In this document: positions 18,368-26,430 of the stretch, piece by piece
Layout of the letters: each line of letters begins with the position of its first letter
Numbering within the stretch: the stretch's first letter is position 1
Source of the DNA: Amycolatopsis sp. WQ 127309
GTDB taxonomy: Bacteria; Actinomycetota; Actinomycetes; Mycobacteriales; Pseudonocardiaceae
Assembly: GCF_023023025.1 (NCBI RefSeq)
Contig: NZ_CP095481.1
Span: forward strand, 10,243,001-10,307,000
Reading direction: 5' to 3'
DNA length: 64,000 bases
Position numbers and translations under genes: made by a program
Notes under the pieces: model-generated
The model's input: the letters and a program-made list of their open reading frames with translations, nothing else
Databases searched by the model: none
What the model was told of the DNA's origin: nothing

Positions 18368-19752
18368 TCCACTGGCTGCAACACACCACGGGCGGGCTCC
18401 TCACCCTCGCCGCCGTCTCGATCGCCCTGCTGTTGCTGCTGATCATCAAGGTCAAGGTCGAGCCGTTCATCGCCCTGATCGTGGTCAGCCTGCTCACCGC
18501 GCTGGCCGCCGGCCTGCCGGTCGGCACCCTGGTCGGCACCGCGCAGAAGACGTCGGACTCCTTGCTGGAGAAGGGGTTCGGCAGCATCCTCGGGCACATC
18601 ACCGCGATCATCGGGCTCGGCACCCTGCTCGGGTCGATCCTGGAGAAGTCCGGCGGCGCCCGCGTGCTGACGTCGTCGCTGCTGCGGGCGTTCGGCGAGA
18701 AGCGCGCGCCGCTGGCGATGGGCGTGTCGGGCCTGATCTTCGGCATCCCGGTGTTCTTCGACATCGGCATCTTCGTGCTCGCGCCGCTGGTCTACGCCGC
18801 TGCTAAGCAGGGCGGCCGCTCGCTGGTGCTCTACGCCCTGCCGCTGCTGGCCGGCCTGTCGATCACGCACGCGTTCCTGCCGCCGCACCCCGGGCCGGTC
18901 GCGGCCGCCGGGCTGCTGCACGTCGACCTCGGCTGGATCATCCTGATGGGGGCCATCTGCGGCATCCCGGCGTGGTTCGTCGGCGGCATCCTGTACTCGA
19001 CGTGGATCGGCAAGAAGATCGACATCAAGATCCCCGAGGAGTTCGCGGACCTGGGCGGCGCCGACGACGAGCACGAGAACCCGCCGTCGCTCGGCCTGGT
19101 CGGCGGCATCATCGCGGTGCCGCTGGTGCTGATCCTGGCGGGCACGTTCGGCAGCATCTGGCTGCCCAAGGGCTCGACGCTGGCCGGGGTCGCCGCGTTC
19201 ATCGGGACGCCCGCGGTCGCGCTGACCATCGCGGTGCTGCTGGCGTCGTGGCTGCTCGGGCACCGGCGCGGGATCAACGGCAAGCAGCTCGGCGAGCTGT
19301 CCGCCGCGGCGCTGCGGCCGGTCGCGATGATCCTGCTGGTCGTCGGCGCGGGCGCGTTCTTCGGCGCGGTGCTCTCGGCCACCGGCATCGGCACCGCCGT
19401 CGCCAAGTCGCTGGGGGACGCCGGCCTGCCGGTGATCCTCGCCTCGTACGTGATCAGCTGCGGCATGCGGATCGCCCAGGGATCCGCGACCGTGGCCATC
19501 GTGACCACGAGTGGCATCGTCGCGCCGACCGTCGCCGAGCTGCACTACTCCCAGGCGCAGCTGGCGCTCATCGTCGTGGCCATCTCGGCCGGGTCGATCA
19601 TCGCCTCGCACGTCAACGACGGCGGGTTCTGGATCGTCTCGCGCTACTTCGGGATGACCGTGCCGGAGACGCTGAAGACGTGGACCGCGCTGGAGACCGT
19701 GCTTTCGGTGTCGGGCTTCGCGGTCGCCGCACTGGCCATGCTTGTGGTCTAG
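18364..19752 (+). CDS. GntP-family permease, probable D-serine / sugar-acid importer
   Basis: A 462-residue inner-membrane symporter with about 12-14 hydrophobic segments, of the gluconate:H+ symporter family. The family's FGIPVFFDIGIFVLAPLVY and SITHAFLPPHPGP motifs are present. Family members carry gluconate or, like DsdX, D-serine; the surrounding genes favour D-serine or N-acyl-D-amino acids. It overlaps the D-aminoacylase gene by ATGA. Its stop codon lies inside the dre-like palindrome at 19743-19758. Confidence 0.88.
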   Translation: MIHWLQHTTGGLLTLAAVSIALLLLLIIKVKVEPFIALIVVSLLTALAAGLPVGTLVGTAQKTSDSLLEKGFGSILGHITAIIGLGTLLGSILEKSGGARVLTSSLLRAFGEKRAPLAMGVSGLIFGIPVFFDIGIFVLAPLVYAAAKQGGRSLVLYALPLLAGLSITHAFLPPHPGPVAAAGLLHVDLGWIILMGAICGIPAWFVGGILYSTWIGKKIDIKIPEEFADLGGADDEHENPPSLGLVGGIIAVPLVLILAGTFGSIWLPKGSTLAGVAAFIGTPAVALTIAVLLASWLLGHRRGINGKQLGELSAAALRPVAMILLVVGAGAFFGAVLSATGIGTAVAKSLGDAGLPVILASYVISCGMRIAQGSATVAIVTTSGIVAPTVAELHYSQAQLALIVVAISAGSIIASHVNDGGFWIVSRYFGMTVPETLKTWTALETVLSVSGFAVAALAMLVV

Positions 19753-19758
19753 ACCACA
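19743..19758. promoter_or_regulatory. DasR-type operator (dre) at the lactonase/ABC promoter
   Basis: TGTGGTCTAGACCACA, a perfect 16-bp palindrome whose core GGTCTAGACC equals the core of the streptomycete DasR site. A promoter can be placed over it: TAGACC (19750-19755), 16 bp, TACACT (19772-19777). DasR represses amino-sugar uptake genes until glucosamine-6-phosphate releases it. The dasR gene itself is not in the window. Confidence 0.7.
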
Positions 19759-19830
19759 GCGGAATTTCCACTACACTGGACCGATACGCCGCCACGTTCG
19801 CCGTCACCGATACCCTTGGGAGACACCACG

Positions 19831-20958
19831 ATGGCCGAGCTTTCCCGTCGCACGTTCCTCGGCGCGGCCGGTGCCGCCGGCGCCGCCACCGTCCTGGGCG
19901 CGCAGTTCGCGTCCGCCGCCGCGCAGGTCTGCACCGCCGGAGCCACTGTGTACGTCGGCAGTTACACCACCGGAGCCGACGGCCACGGCCTGGACGTCAC
20001 GAGCCGTTCCGGTGCCGCGCTGACCCAGGTCCGCACGGTGCCGGGGATCAGCGACACGTCCTGGTTCGGCCGCAGCGCCGACGGCAAGACGCTGTACGTC
20101 ACCAACGAGGGCGACCCGAACGGGTTCGTCTCGGCGCTGAACATCACCGACGTCACGAACCCGAAGCTGCTCAACAAGGTTTCGACGAAGGGCAGCGCGC
20201 CGACGCACCTGAGCGTGCACTCGAGCGGGAAGTACGTGCTGGCGGCCAACTACGGCACCGGCAGCGTCGTCGTGCTGCCGATCCTGACGGGCGGGAAGCT
20301 CGGCGCGGCCACGGATCTGGCTCAGCACCAGGGATCCGACCGCGCGCCGAACGCGCACCAGGTCGTCAACGACCCGAGCGGGCGCTGGGTGCTCTCGGTC
20401 GACCTCGGCGCGGACTCGGTGTACGTCTACTCACTCGACGTCGCCACCGGGAAGCTTTCGCAGCACCAGCAGCTGAAGCTGCCCACCGGCGCCGGGCCGC
20501 GGCACCTGGCGTTCGACCCCACCGGGAAGTTCGCCTACATCGTGCAGGAGCTGCGGCCCGAGATCACGGTGGCGAGCTGGGACGCGGCGGCCGGCACGCT
20601 CAAGGCGCTGTCGGTCGTCCCGGCCGTGCCGGCGGGCAGCACCGGCGACCTGTACCCGGGCGAGATCGTCGTGTCGCGCGACGGGAAGTTCGTCCACGCC
20701 ACCGTGCGCGGGCCCAACACCCTGGCCACGTTCGCCGTCTCCGGCGGCGGCGCCACGCTCAAGCTGGTGTCCACTGTGTCCAGTGGCGGCAACTGGCCGC
20801 GGCACGTGTCCCTCGATCCCGCCGAAGCCTGGTTCTACGTCGCGAACCAGCGTTCCGGCACCGTCACCTGGCTGCCGCGCGACCCGGCGACCGGCCTGCC
20901 CGGCGCGGTCGCCGGCAGCCTGGCCGTCGGCAGCGTCAACTCCACTTACTTCGTCTGA
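19831..20958 (+). CDS. Tat-exported lactonase-family beta-propeller protein
   Basis: A 375-residue seven-bladed propeller of the 6-phosphogluconolactonase (Pgl/YbhE-like, cycloisomerase 2) family. The N-terminus SRRTFLG followed by a hydrophobic stretch and ASAAA is a twin-arginine signal, so it is exported folded. Repeating blades include GSYTTGADGHGL, YVTNEGDPNG, HQVVNDPSGRWVLSVDLGAD and PRHLAFDPTGKFAYIVQEL. Start ATG 19831 has GGGAG 8 nt upstream. It is downstream of a dre-like site and ahead of the amino-sugar ABC operon, so an extracellular sugar lactone or oligosaccharide is a reasonable substrate guess. Confidence 0.8.
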   Translation: MAELSRRTFLGAAGAAGAATVLGAQFASAAAQVCTAGATVYVGSYTTGADGHGLDVTSRSGAALTQVRTVPGISDTSWFGRSADGKTLYVTNEGDPNGFVSALNITDVTNPKLLNKVSTKGSAPTHLSVHSSGKYVLAANYGTGSVVVLPILTGGKLGAATDLAQHQGSDRAPNAHQVVNDPSGRWVLSVDLGADSVYVYSLDVATGKLSQHQQLKLPTGAGPRHLAFDPTGKFAYIVQELRPEITVASWDAAAGTLKALSVVPAVPAGSTGDLYPGEIVVSRDGKFVHATVRGPNTLATFAVSGGGATLKLVSTVSSGGNWPRHVSLDPAEAWFYVANQRSGTVTWLPRDPATGLPGAVAGSLAVGSVNSTYFV

Positions 20959-20966
20959 GCACCAGC

Positions 20967-21012
20967 CTCGTGAGTGGTCAGGGCGGTTCCAACCGCCCTG
21001 ACCACTCACGAG
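20967..21012. terminator. 22-bp near-loopless hairpin between lactonase and ABC genes
   Basis: Arms 20967-20988 and 20991-21012 are perfectly complementary with only 2 nt between. It ends 21 bp before the binding-protein gene, with no obvious promoter after it, so it may cap or process an operon mRNA as well as terminate. It could also be a dispersed palindromic element. Confidence 0.6.
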
Positions 21013-21033
21013 CGCACCCACTGGAGGGACCCC

Positions 21034-22317
21034 ATGAGACTGCGCCGCACCCTGCCCGTCGTCGCCGGCCTGGCTTTGCTGGCCGGCTGCGCCCCCACCC
21101 AGTCCGCGCCCGCGGGCGCCGGCGCGGACGACAAGACCGGCACCGTCCGCGTCTGGCTGTTCGACGAGGCCAGCCGCGCGCCGAAGGAGGCGGCGGTCAA
21201 GGACGCGATCGCCGAGTTCAAGGCCGCGCACTCCGGCGTCGAGGTGGACGTCCAGTGGGTGCCGGTCGAGGGTCGCGCCGACAAGTTCTCCGGCGCCTTC
21301 AACGACCCGGCCAACGCGCCGGACGTCGCCGAGTTCGGCAACACCGACGTCTCCAACTACGCCGCCACCGGCGCGCTCGCCGACCTGACCGGCGACCTCG
21401 CGGCGTGGAGCGAGGGCAAGGACCTCATCCCGACCGTCGTGGACACGGCGAAGTCCGGCGGCAAGACCTACGGCCTGCCCTGGTACACCGGCGTCCGCGC
21501 GTTGTACTACCGCACCGACGTCTTCACCGAGCTGGGCCTCAAGCCGCCGACGACGCTCGCCGAGCTCACCGAGGACGCGCGCAAGATCCGCGCCGCGAAG
21601 CCGGACCTGTACGGCATCTCCGTCGGCGGCAAGTACACCTACGCGATGCTGCCGTTCCTCTGGGCCAACGGCGGTGAGCTGGCGCAGGAGAGCGACGGCA
21701 AGTGGAAGTCGACGGTCACCGGTGAGCAGGCCAGGTCCGGCGTCACCCAGTACGCCGACCTGCTCAAGGACGACATCTGCCCGCCCGCGCAGTGCGCGAA
21801 CCTGACCGGCACGCAGAGCGTCACGGCGTTCGCGGGCGGCAAGGCCGGGATGACCGTCGGCGGCGACTTCAACCGCAAGGCCGTCGACCAGGGCGCGGTG
21901 AAGGGCAAGTACGCCGTCGTGCCGATCCCGGGCACCACGGCGGGCAGCGTCGCCCCGGCGTTCGCCGGCGGCAACCTGCTGGGCGTGTTCAACGCGAGCA
22001 AGCACCGAGGCCTGGCGCTGGAGTTCATCGAGCTGCTCGGCGGCGCGAAGTACCAGGAGAAGATGTACACGGCGATGGGCAACCTGCCGACGCTGAGCTC
22101 CGTGCAGCAGAAGCTGGCCGCGAACGACCCGTTCCTCAAGCCGTTCGTCGACACCCTCAAGGCGGGCACGAAGTTCGTCCCGGCGACGCCGGCGTGGTCC
22201 AAGATCGACAGCCAGAACGTGCTGCCGACCGCCGTGCAGCAGATCGCCACCGGCGGCAAGGACCCGGCCGCCGCGCTGACCGACGCCGCCGCCGCGATGG
22301 ACAAGGCCTTCGGGTAG
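21034..22317 (+). CDS. Sugar ABC transporter substrate-binding lipoprotein
   Basis: A 427-residue extracellular solute-binding protein (family 1). The lipobox LLAGC places the lipidated cysteine at residue 19. The mature domain shows the usual TGTVRVWLFDEASRAPKE start, APDVAEFGNTDVSNYAATGAL and GLPWYTGVRALYYRTDVF. The ribosome site is GGAGGG. The upstream dre-like site and downstream GH20 suggest N-acetylglucosamine, chitobiose or chito-oligosaccharides as ligand, as in streptomycete DasA/NgcE. No ATPase gene is present; such systems often share MsiK. Confidence 0.87.
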   Translation: MRLRRTLPVVAGLALLAGCAPTQSAPAGAGADDKTGTVRVWLFDEASRAPKEAAVKDAIAEFKAAHSGVEVDVQWVPVEGRADKFSGAFNDPANAPDVAEFGNTDVSNYAATGALADLTGDLAAWSEGKDLIPTVVDTAKSGGKTYGLPWYTGVRALYYRTDVFTELGLKPPTTLAELTEDARKIRAAKPDLYGISVGGKYTYAMLPFLWANGGELAQESDGKWKSTVTGEQARSGVTQYADLLKDDICPPAQCANLTGTQSVTAFAGGKAGMTVGGDFNRKAVDQGAVKGKYAVVPIPGTTAGSVAPAFAGGNLLGVFNASKHRGLALEFIELLGGAKYQEKMYTAMGNLPTLSSVQQKLAANDPFLKPFVDTLKAGTKFVPATPAWSKIDSQNVLPTAVQQIATGGKDPAAALTDAAAAMDKAFG

Positions 22318-23267
22318 TGGTCGCCCAGCAAACCCGTCCGGTTGTCGCGGCGCCCGCCAAGGCGCCGCGACGGCGGCGGCGGGACGGCCGGGCCGCGATC
22401 CTGTACCTGCTGCCCGCGGGCGTCCTGCTCGCCGCGCTGCTCGCGTACCCGATCTACGAACTGGTCCTGATCTCGTTCTACGACTACGGCCAGCCGCAGG
22501 CCGCGGGCAACGCGCCGCTGGTGTTCCTCGGTTTCGCGAACTACGCCGACCTGCTGTCGCAGGTGCAGTTCTGGACGGTGCTCGGCAACACGGTCGGGTT
22601 CGCCGCGGCCTGCGTGCTCGGCAGTCTCCTCGTCGGCACCGGGCTCGCGGTCCTGGCGAGCCGGGTGCGCGCGCTCCCCCGGATGCTGCTGTTCCTCGCC
22701 GCGCTCGGCGCGTGGTCGACCCCGGCGATGGCCGGCTCCTACGTCTGGCTGTTCCTCTTCGACACCGACTTCGGGCTGGTCAACGAGGTGCTCTCGGGGA
22801 TCGGGCTGCCGTTCGAGCACCACTCCTGGACGTTCGGCACGATCGGCGCGTTCGGCCTGGTCGCCGCCGAGGTCGTCTGGTGCTCGTTCCCGTTCGTCAT
22901 GGTGACGATGTACGCCGGGATCAAGGGCATCCCGGACGAGGTCCTGGAGGCCGCGTCGCTCGACGGCGCGTCGGCCTGGCGCTCGACGCGGTCGATCGTC
23001 CTGCCGATGGTGCGGCCACTGCTGGTGATCGCGACCGTCCAGTCGATCATCTGGGACTTCAAGGTGTTCACCCAGATCTACGTGATGACCAACGGCGGCG
23101 GCGTCGCCGGACGCAACCTGGTCCTCAACGTCTACGCCTACCAACAGGCCTTCGCCGGGCAGGAATACGGCCTCGGCTCGGCGATCGGAGTCGTCATGAC
23201 GCTGTTGCTGCTGTCGGTCACCGGGCTCTACGTCCGCTCGCAGCGCCGGAGCGCGGCATGGCTGTGA
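22317..23267 (+). CDS. Sugar ABC transporter permease (MalF type)
   Basis: A 316-residue inner-membrane permease with six predicted helices. The start GTG 22317 overlaps the binding-protein stop codon (TAGTG). The EAA loop that contacts the ATPase reads EVLEAASLDGASAWRSTRSI. A basic N-terminal tail (RRRRRDGR) precedes helix 1. It pairs with the next gene, which it overlaps by 10 bp. Confidence 0.9.
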   Translation: MVAQQTRPVVAAPAKAPRRRRRDGRAAILYLLPAGVLLAALLAYPIYELVLISFYDYGQPQAAGNAPLVFLGFANYADLLSQVQFWTVLGNTVGFAAACVLGSLLVGTGLAVLASRVRALPRMLLFLAALGAWSTPAMAGSYVWLFLFDTDFGLVNEVLSGIGLPFEHHSWTFGTIGAFGLVAAEVVWCSFPFVMVTMYAGIKGIPDEVLEAASLDGASAWRSTRSIVLPMVRPLLVIATVQSIIWDFKVFTQIYVMTNGGGVAGRNLVLNVYAYQQAFAGQEYGLGSAIGVVMTLLLLSVTGLYVRSQRRSAAWL

Positions 23268-24133
23268 TCACGAGCCGGCGCGTCCGCCGCGTCCGCCGTC
23301 CGGGCCGGCTGATCGCCGAGATCGTCACGGTCGTGATCGCCGGGATCGTGGCGTTCCCGCTGTACTGGATGCTGCTCTCGGCGTTCAAGCCGCCGGGCGA
23401 GATCCAGTCGGCGAACCCGAAACCGTGGACGTTCAGCCCGTCGTTCGACAGCTTCACCCGCGTGCTCACGGTGTCGGGCTTCGGGCGGTTCTTCCTGAAC
23501 AGCCTGGTGGTGGCCCTGGTCGTCGTGGTGCTGTCGCTGCTGCTGTCGTTCCTCTCGGCGGTCGCGCTGACGCGGTTCTCGTTCAAGGGCCGGACCGTGC
23601 TGCTGGTGATGATCCTGGTCGCGCAGATGGTGCCGGTGGAGGCGCTGACCATTCCGTTGTTCTTCCTGATGCGCCAGATCGGCGGCGTGGCGCCGGCGTT
23701 CGGGCTGAACGAGCTGGGTTCGCTGGTGCTGGTCCACCTGGCCTTCAGCCTGCCGTTCGCGATCTGGATGCTGCGCGGGTTCGTCGCGGCGGTGCCGGTG
23801 GAGCTGGAGGAGGCGGCCAAGCTCGACGGCGCGTCCCGGATGCGGTTCACCTGGCAGATCCTGTTCCCGCTGGTCGCGCCCGGACTGGTCGCAGTGAGCG
23901 TGCTGGCGTTCATCCACGCGTGGAACGACTTCCTCTTCGCCAAGACGTTCATCATCTCCAAGACCGAGAACCAGACGCTGCCGCAGGCGATCCTGGTGTT
24001 CTTCAAGCCGGAGGACACCGACTGGGGCGCGGTGATGGCGTCCTCGACGCTGATGACCGTGCCGGTGCTGGTGTTCTTCGTCCTCGTCCAACGACGGCTG
24101 GTGTCCGGCATGGCCGGCGCCGTGAAGGGCTGA
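23258..24133 (+). CDS. Sugar ABC transporter permease (MalG type)
   Basis: A 291-residue permease with six helices. The MalG signatures are SAFKPPGEIQSANP after helix 1, the EAA loop VELEEAAKLDGASRMR, and AWNDFLFAKTFI. Start ATG 23258 lies inside the end of the preceding permease gene. The GH20 gene starts one base after its stop codon, so all four genes form one operon. Confidence 0.9.
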   Translation: MAVITSRRVRRVRRPGRLIAEIVTVVIAGIVAFPLYWMLLSAFKPPGEIQSANPKPWTFSPSFDSFTRVLTVSGFGRFFLNSLVVALVVVVLSLLLSFLSAVALTRFSFKGRTVLLVMILVAQMVPVEALTIPLFFLMRQIGGVAPAFGLNELGSLVLVHLAFSLPFAIWMLRGFVAAVPVELEEAAKLDGASRMRFTWQILFPLVAPGLVAVSVLAFIHAWNDFLFAKTFIISKTENQTLPQAILVFFKPEDTDWGAVMASSTLMTVPVLVFFVLVQRRLVSGMAGAVKG

Positions 24134-24134
24134 C

Positions 24135-25505
24135 ATGTCTTTTGCCACCTTGCTCCCCCGCCCGGTTTCGGTGACGCCCGCCGCGGGTTCGTGCCCGTGG
24201 CCCGCGCCGGTCGAGGTGCGGCCGGCGGACCTGCCCGCCGAGGGCTACCGGCTGGAGATCTCGCCGGACGGCGTCGTGTTGTCCTGCGGTGACGCGGCCG
24301 GGGAGGTCTACGGGCGGCAGACGTTGCGCCAGCTCGTGGGGCCGGACGCGTTCCGCGCGGCTTCGCTCGGCCGGGAACTCTCGCTGCCGTGCGGAGTGGT
24401 CGAGGACCACCCGCGCTTCGGCTGGCGCGGCTGCCTGCTCGACGTCGCCCGGCACTTCCGGACCAAGGCCGAGGTGCTGCGGTTCGTCGACCTGCTGGCC
24501 GCGCACAAGCTGAACGTGCTGAACCTGCACCTGACCGACGACCAGGGCTGGCGCTTCGAGGTCCCTTCATTTCCCAAGCTGACGTCGGTGGGCGGCTGGC
24601 GGCCGTCGTCGATGGCGGGCAGCGGGGGCGCGCAGGACGGCCGGCCGCACGGCGGGTTCTACACCGGCGACGACCTGCGGGAGATCGTGGCCTACGCCGC
24701 CGAGCGGGCGATCACCGTGGTCCCGGAGATCGACATCCCCGGCCACGCGCGCGCAGCACTGGCGGCGTACCCGGAGCTGGGCACCGAGGCGTCCTACGAG
24801 ATCTGGACCGCCTGGGGCATCAGCACTTCGCTGCTCTCGCCGAAGGAGTCCACTTTGGACTTCTTCCGCCAGGTGTTCGACCACCTGCTGGAGATCTTCC
24901 CGTCCCCGGTGATCGCCCTGGGCGGCGACGAGACGCCGGGCGCGACCGACGAGCACCGCGAGTTCGTCCGGCTACTGGCCGAGCACCTGGTGGCGCGCGG
25001 CCGGACGCCGATGGGCTGGGACGAGGTCCTCGACATCGGCGGCCTGCCCCCGATGGTGATCGGCTCCTGGCAGAACGAGACCGCGGGCCGGCAGGCCGCC
25101 GCGGCCGGGCACGACGTCGTCATGTGCCCCGAGCAGCACGTGTACCTGGACCACCGCCAGTCCGCGCACCCGGACGAGCCGATCCCGGTCGGCATGGTGC
25201 ACACACTGGAGGACGTCTACGCCTACGAACCGGCGTTGAGCGGACCGCGCCTGCGGGGTGTGCAGGCGCAGGTGTGGAGCGAGCACCTGGACAGCGTCCG
25301 GCGGGTGGACTACATGGCGTTCCCGCGGCTGTCGGCGTTCGCGGAGGTGGCGTGGAGCAGCGGGCCGCGCGACTACGCCGAGTTCCTGCCGCGGCTGCGG
25401 GACCACCACCTGCCGCGGCTGGACGCGCTCGGCGTCGAGTACCGGCCGCTCGACGGGCCGCGGCCGTGGCAGACCCGGCCGGGAGTGCCGGGCCGGCCAC
25501 GCTGA
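24135..25505 (+). CDS. Intracellular GH20 beta-N-acetylhexosaminidase
   Basis: A 456-residue GH20 enzyme with no signal peptide, hence cytoplasmic. The catalytic Asp-Glu pair is in ALGGDETPG (Asp265, Glu266). Other GH20 motifs are GWRGCLLDVARHF, NVLNLHLTDDQGWR and VPEIDIPGH. It would split imported chitobiose or chito-oligosaccharides to N-acetylglucosamine. The last gene of the dre-linked operon, it starts 1 bp after the permease gene. This matches the DasABC/hexosaminidase logic of streptomycetes. Confidence 0.92.
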   Translation: MSFATLLPRPVSVTPAAGSCPWPAPVEVRPADLPAEGYRLEISPDGVVLSCGDAAGEVYGRQTLRQLVGPDAFRAASLGRELSLPCGVVEDHPRFGWRGCLLDVARHFRTKAEVLRFVDLLAAHKLNVLNLHLTDDQGWRFEVPSFPKLTSVGGWRPSSMAGSGGAQDGRPHGGFYTGDDLREIVAYAAERAITVVPEIDIPGHARAALAAYPELGTEASYEIWTAWGISTSLLSPKESTLDFFRQVFDHLLEIFPSPVIALGGDETPGATDEHREFVRLLAEHLVARGRTPMGWDEVLDIGGLPPMVIGSWQNETAGRQAAAAGHDVVMCPEQHVYLDHRQSAHPDEPIPVGMVHTLEDVYAYEPALSGPRLRGVQAQVWSEHLDSVRRVDYMAFPRLSAFAEVAWSSGPRDYAEFLPRLRDHHLPRLDALGVEYRPLDGPRPWQTRPGVPGRPR

Positions 25506-25514
25506 ACCGCCGCC

Positions 25515-26246
25515 TTACCTCAGGTGCCGGCCGAAGAACCGGTTCCCGTCGTCACCCTCGAACGCCGGGACGCCGGTGTGCCCGCCCGTGTTGGCGTGCA
25601 ACGTCTTCTCCTTCGAGCCGAAGGCGTCGAACACGTCCAGGGCGAGCTGCCGGTCGTTGCCTTCGTCGTCCCACTGCAGCAGGACCAGCAGCGGGATGGT
25701 GACCTGACGGGCCTCCTCGACCACGCTGCGGGGCACGAAACTCCCGGCGAACAGCACGGCGGCCGCGATGCGTGGCTCGACCACCGCCAGCCGGATGGCG
25801 ATCGCGAGCACCCCGCCGGAAAACCCGACCGGGCCGCCGATCCCGGGCTGCGCGAGGAGGGCGTCCAGGGTGGTCCGCCATTCCGGGACCGCCCGCTCGA
25901 CCAGCGGGAGGACGAGCCGGTCGACGATGTCGCCGGTGACCGGCTCGCCGGCCTTCAGCGCCCGCTGCAGGTCGGCGCGGGCCTCGTCGACGGCGGTGAA
26001 CCGGGGCCGGTCACCGCTGCCGGGCAGCTCGATGGTCGCCGCGGCGTAGCCCTCAGCCACGGCGGCCCGGGCCCGGGCCGCCAGGCGCGGGTACATCCTG
26101 CGCAGGCCGCCGGGGTGGCCGAGCAGGATCAACGGGACCGGGGCGGCGGTGGTTTCGGGCGTCCACAGGATGCCGGGGATCTCGCCGAGGGTGAACTCGC
26201 GCTCGAGGACGCCGTCGTCGAGGCGCTGTTCTGAGGTGAAGTGCAT
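25515..26246 (-). CDS. Alpha/beta hydrolase (dienelactone-hydrolase-like)
   Basis: A 243-residue cytosolic alpha/beta hydrolase. The oxyanion segment is LLGHPGGLRR, the nucleophile elbow GFSGG, the acid LQWDDEGND and the probable histidine is in NTGGHTGVP near the C-terminus. ATG 26246 has AAAGG upstream. It converges on the GH20 operon with 9 bp between stop codons. Substrate is unknown. Confidence 0.8.
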   Translation of the reverse strand: MHFTSEQRLDDGVLEREFTLGEIPGILWTPETTAAPVPLILLGHPGGLRRMYPRLAARARAAVAEGYAAATIELPGSGDRPRFTAVDEARADLQRALKAGEPVTGDIVDRLVLPLVERAVPEWRTTLDALLAQPGIGGPVGFSGGVLAIAIRLAVVEPRIAAAVLFAGSFVPRSVVEEARQVTIPLLVLLQWDDEGNDRQLALDVFDAFGSKEKTLHANTGGHTGVPAFEGDDGNRFFGRHLR

Positions 26247-26291
26247 GGTCGTGCCTTTCGGGAGTGCGCTGAACGGCGCTCCCCGGACGAC

Positions 26292-26345
26292 TTATCGCCC
26301 GGCCGTGACCCCGGAGGGGAGCACCCATGTCGTAACTGCGGTCAC
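26292..26345 (-). CDS. 17-residue leader-like open reading frame
   Basis: GTG 26345 to TAA 26292 encodes MTAVTTWVLPSGVTAGR. A textbook ribosome site (GAGGAGG) ends 8 nt before the GTG. It lies 45 nt upstream of the hydrolase start. The mRNA here can also pair CCGTGACC with GGTCACGG across the reading frame. It could be a leader peptide, a micropeptide or a relic of a longer gene; no family is recognised. Confidence 0.35.
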   Translation of the reverse strand: MTAVTTWVLPSGVTAGR

Positions 26346-26430
26346 GGGTACCACCTCCTCGTTCTCTGGCACGGCTGCCGGGACGGTAGCAGCGGCCGCG
26401 GTGGATCGCCAACGGGTTTACGCACGCGCG

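Noticed and set aside
26346..26365. T-box-like GGTGGTACC on the minus strand
   Set aside because: It resembles the tRNA-binding bulge, but there is no stem I, specifier loop or aminoacyl-tRNA/amino-acid gene downstream. The word is better explained as ribosome site and spacer of the 17-aa frame.
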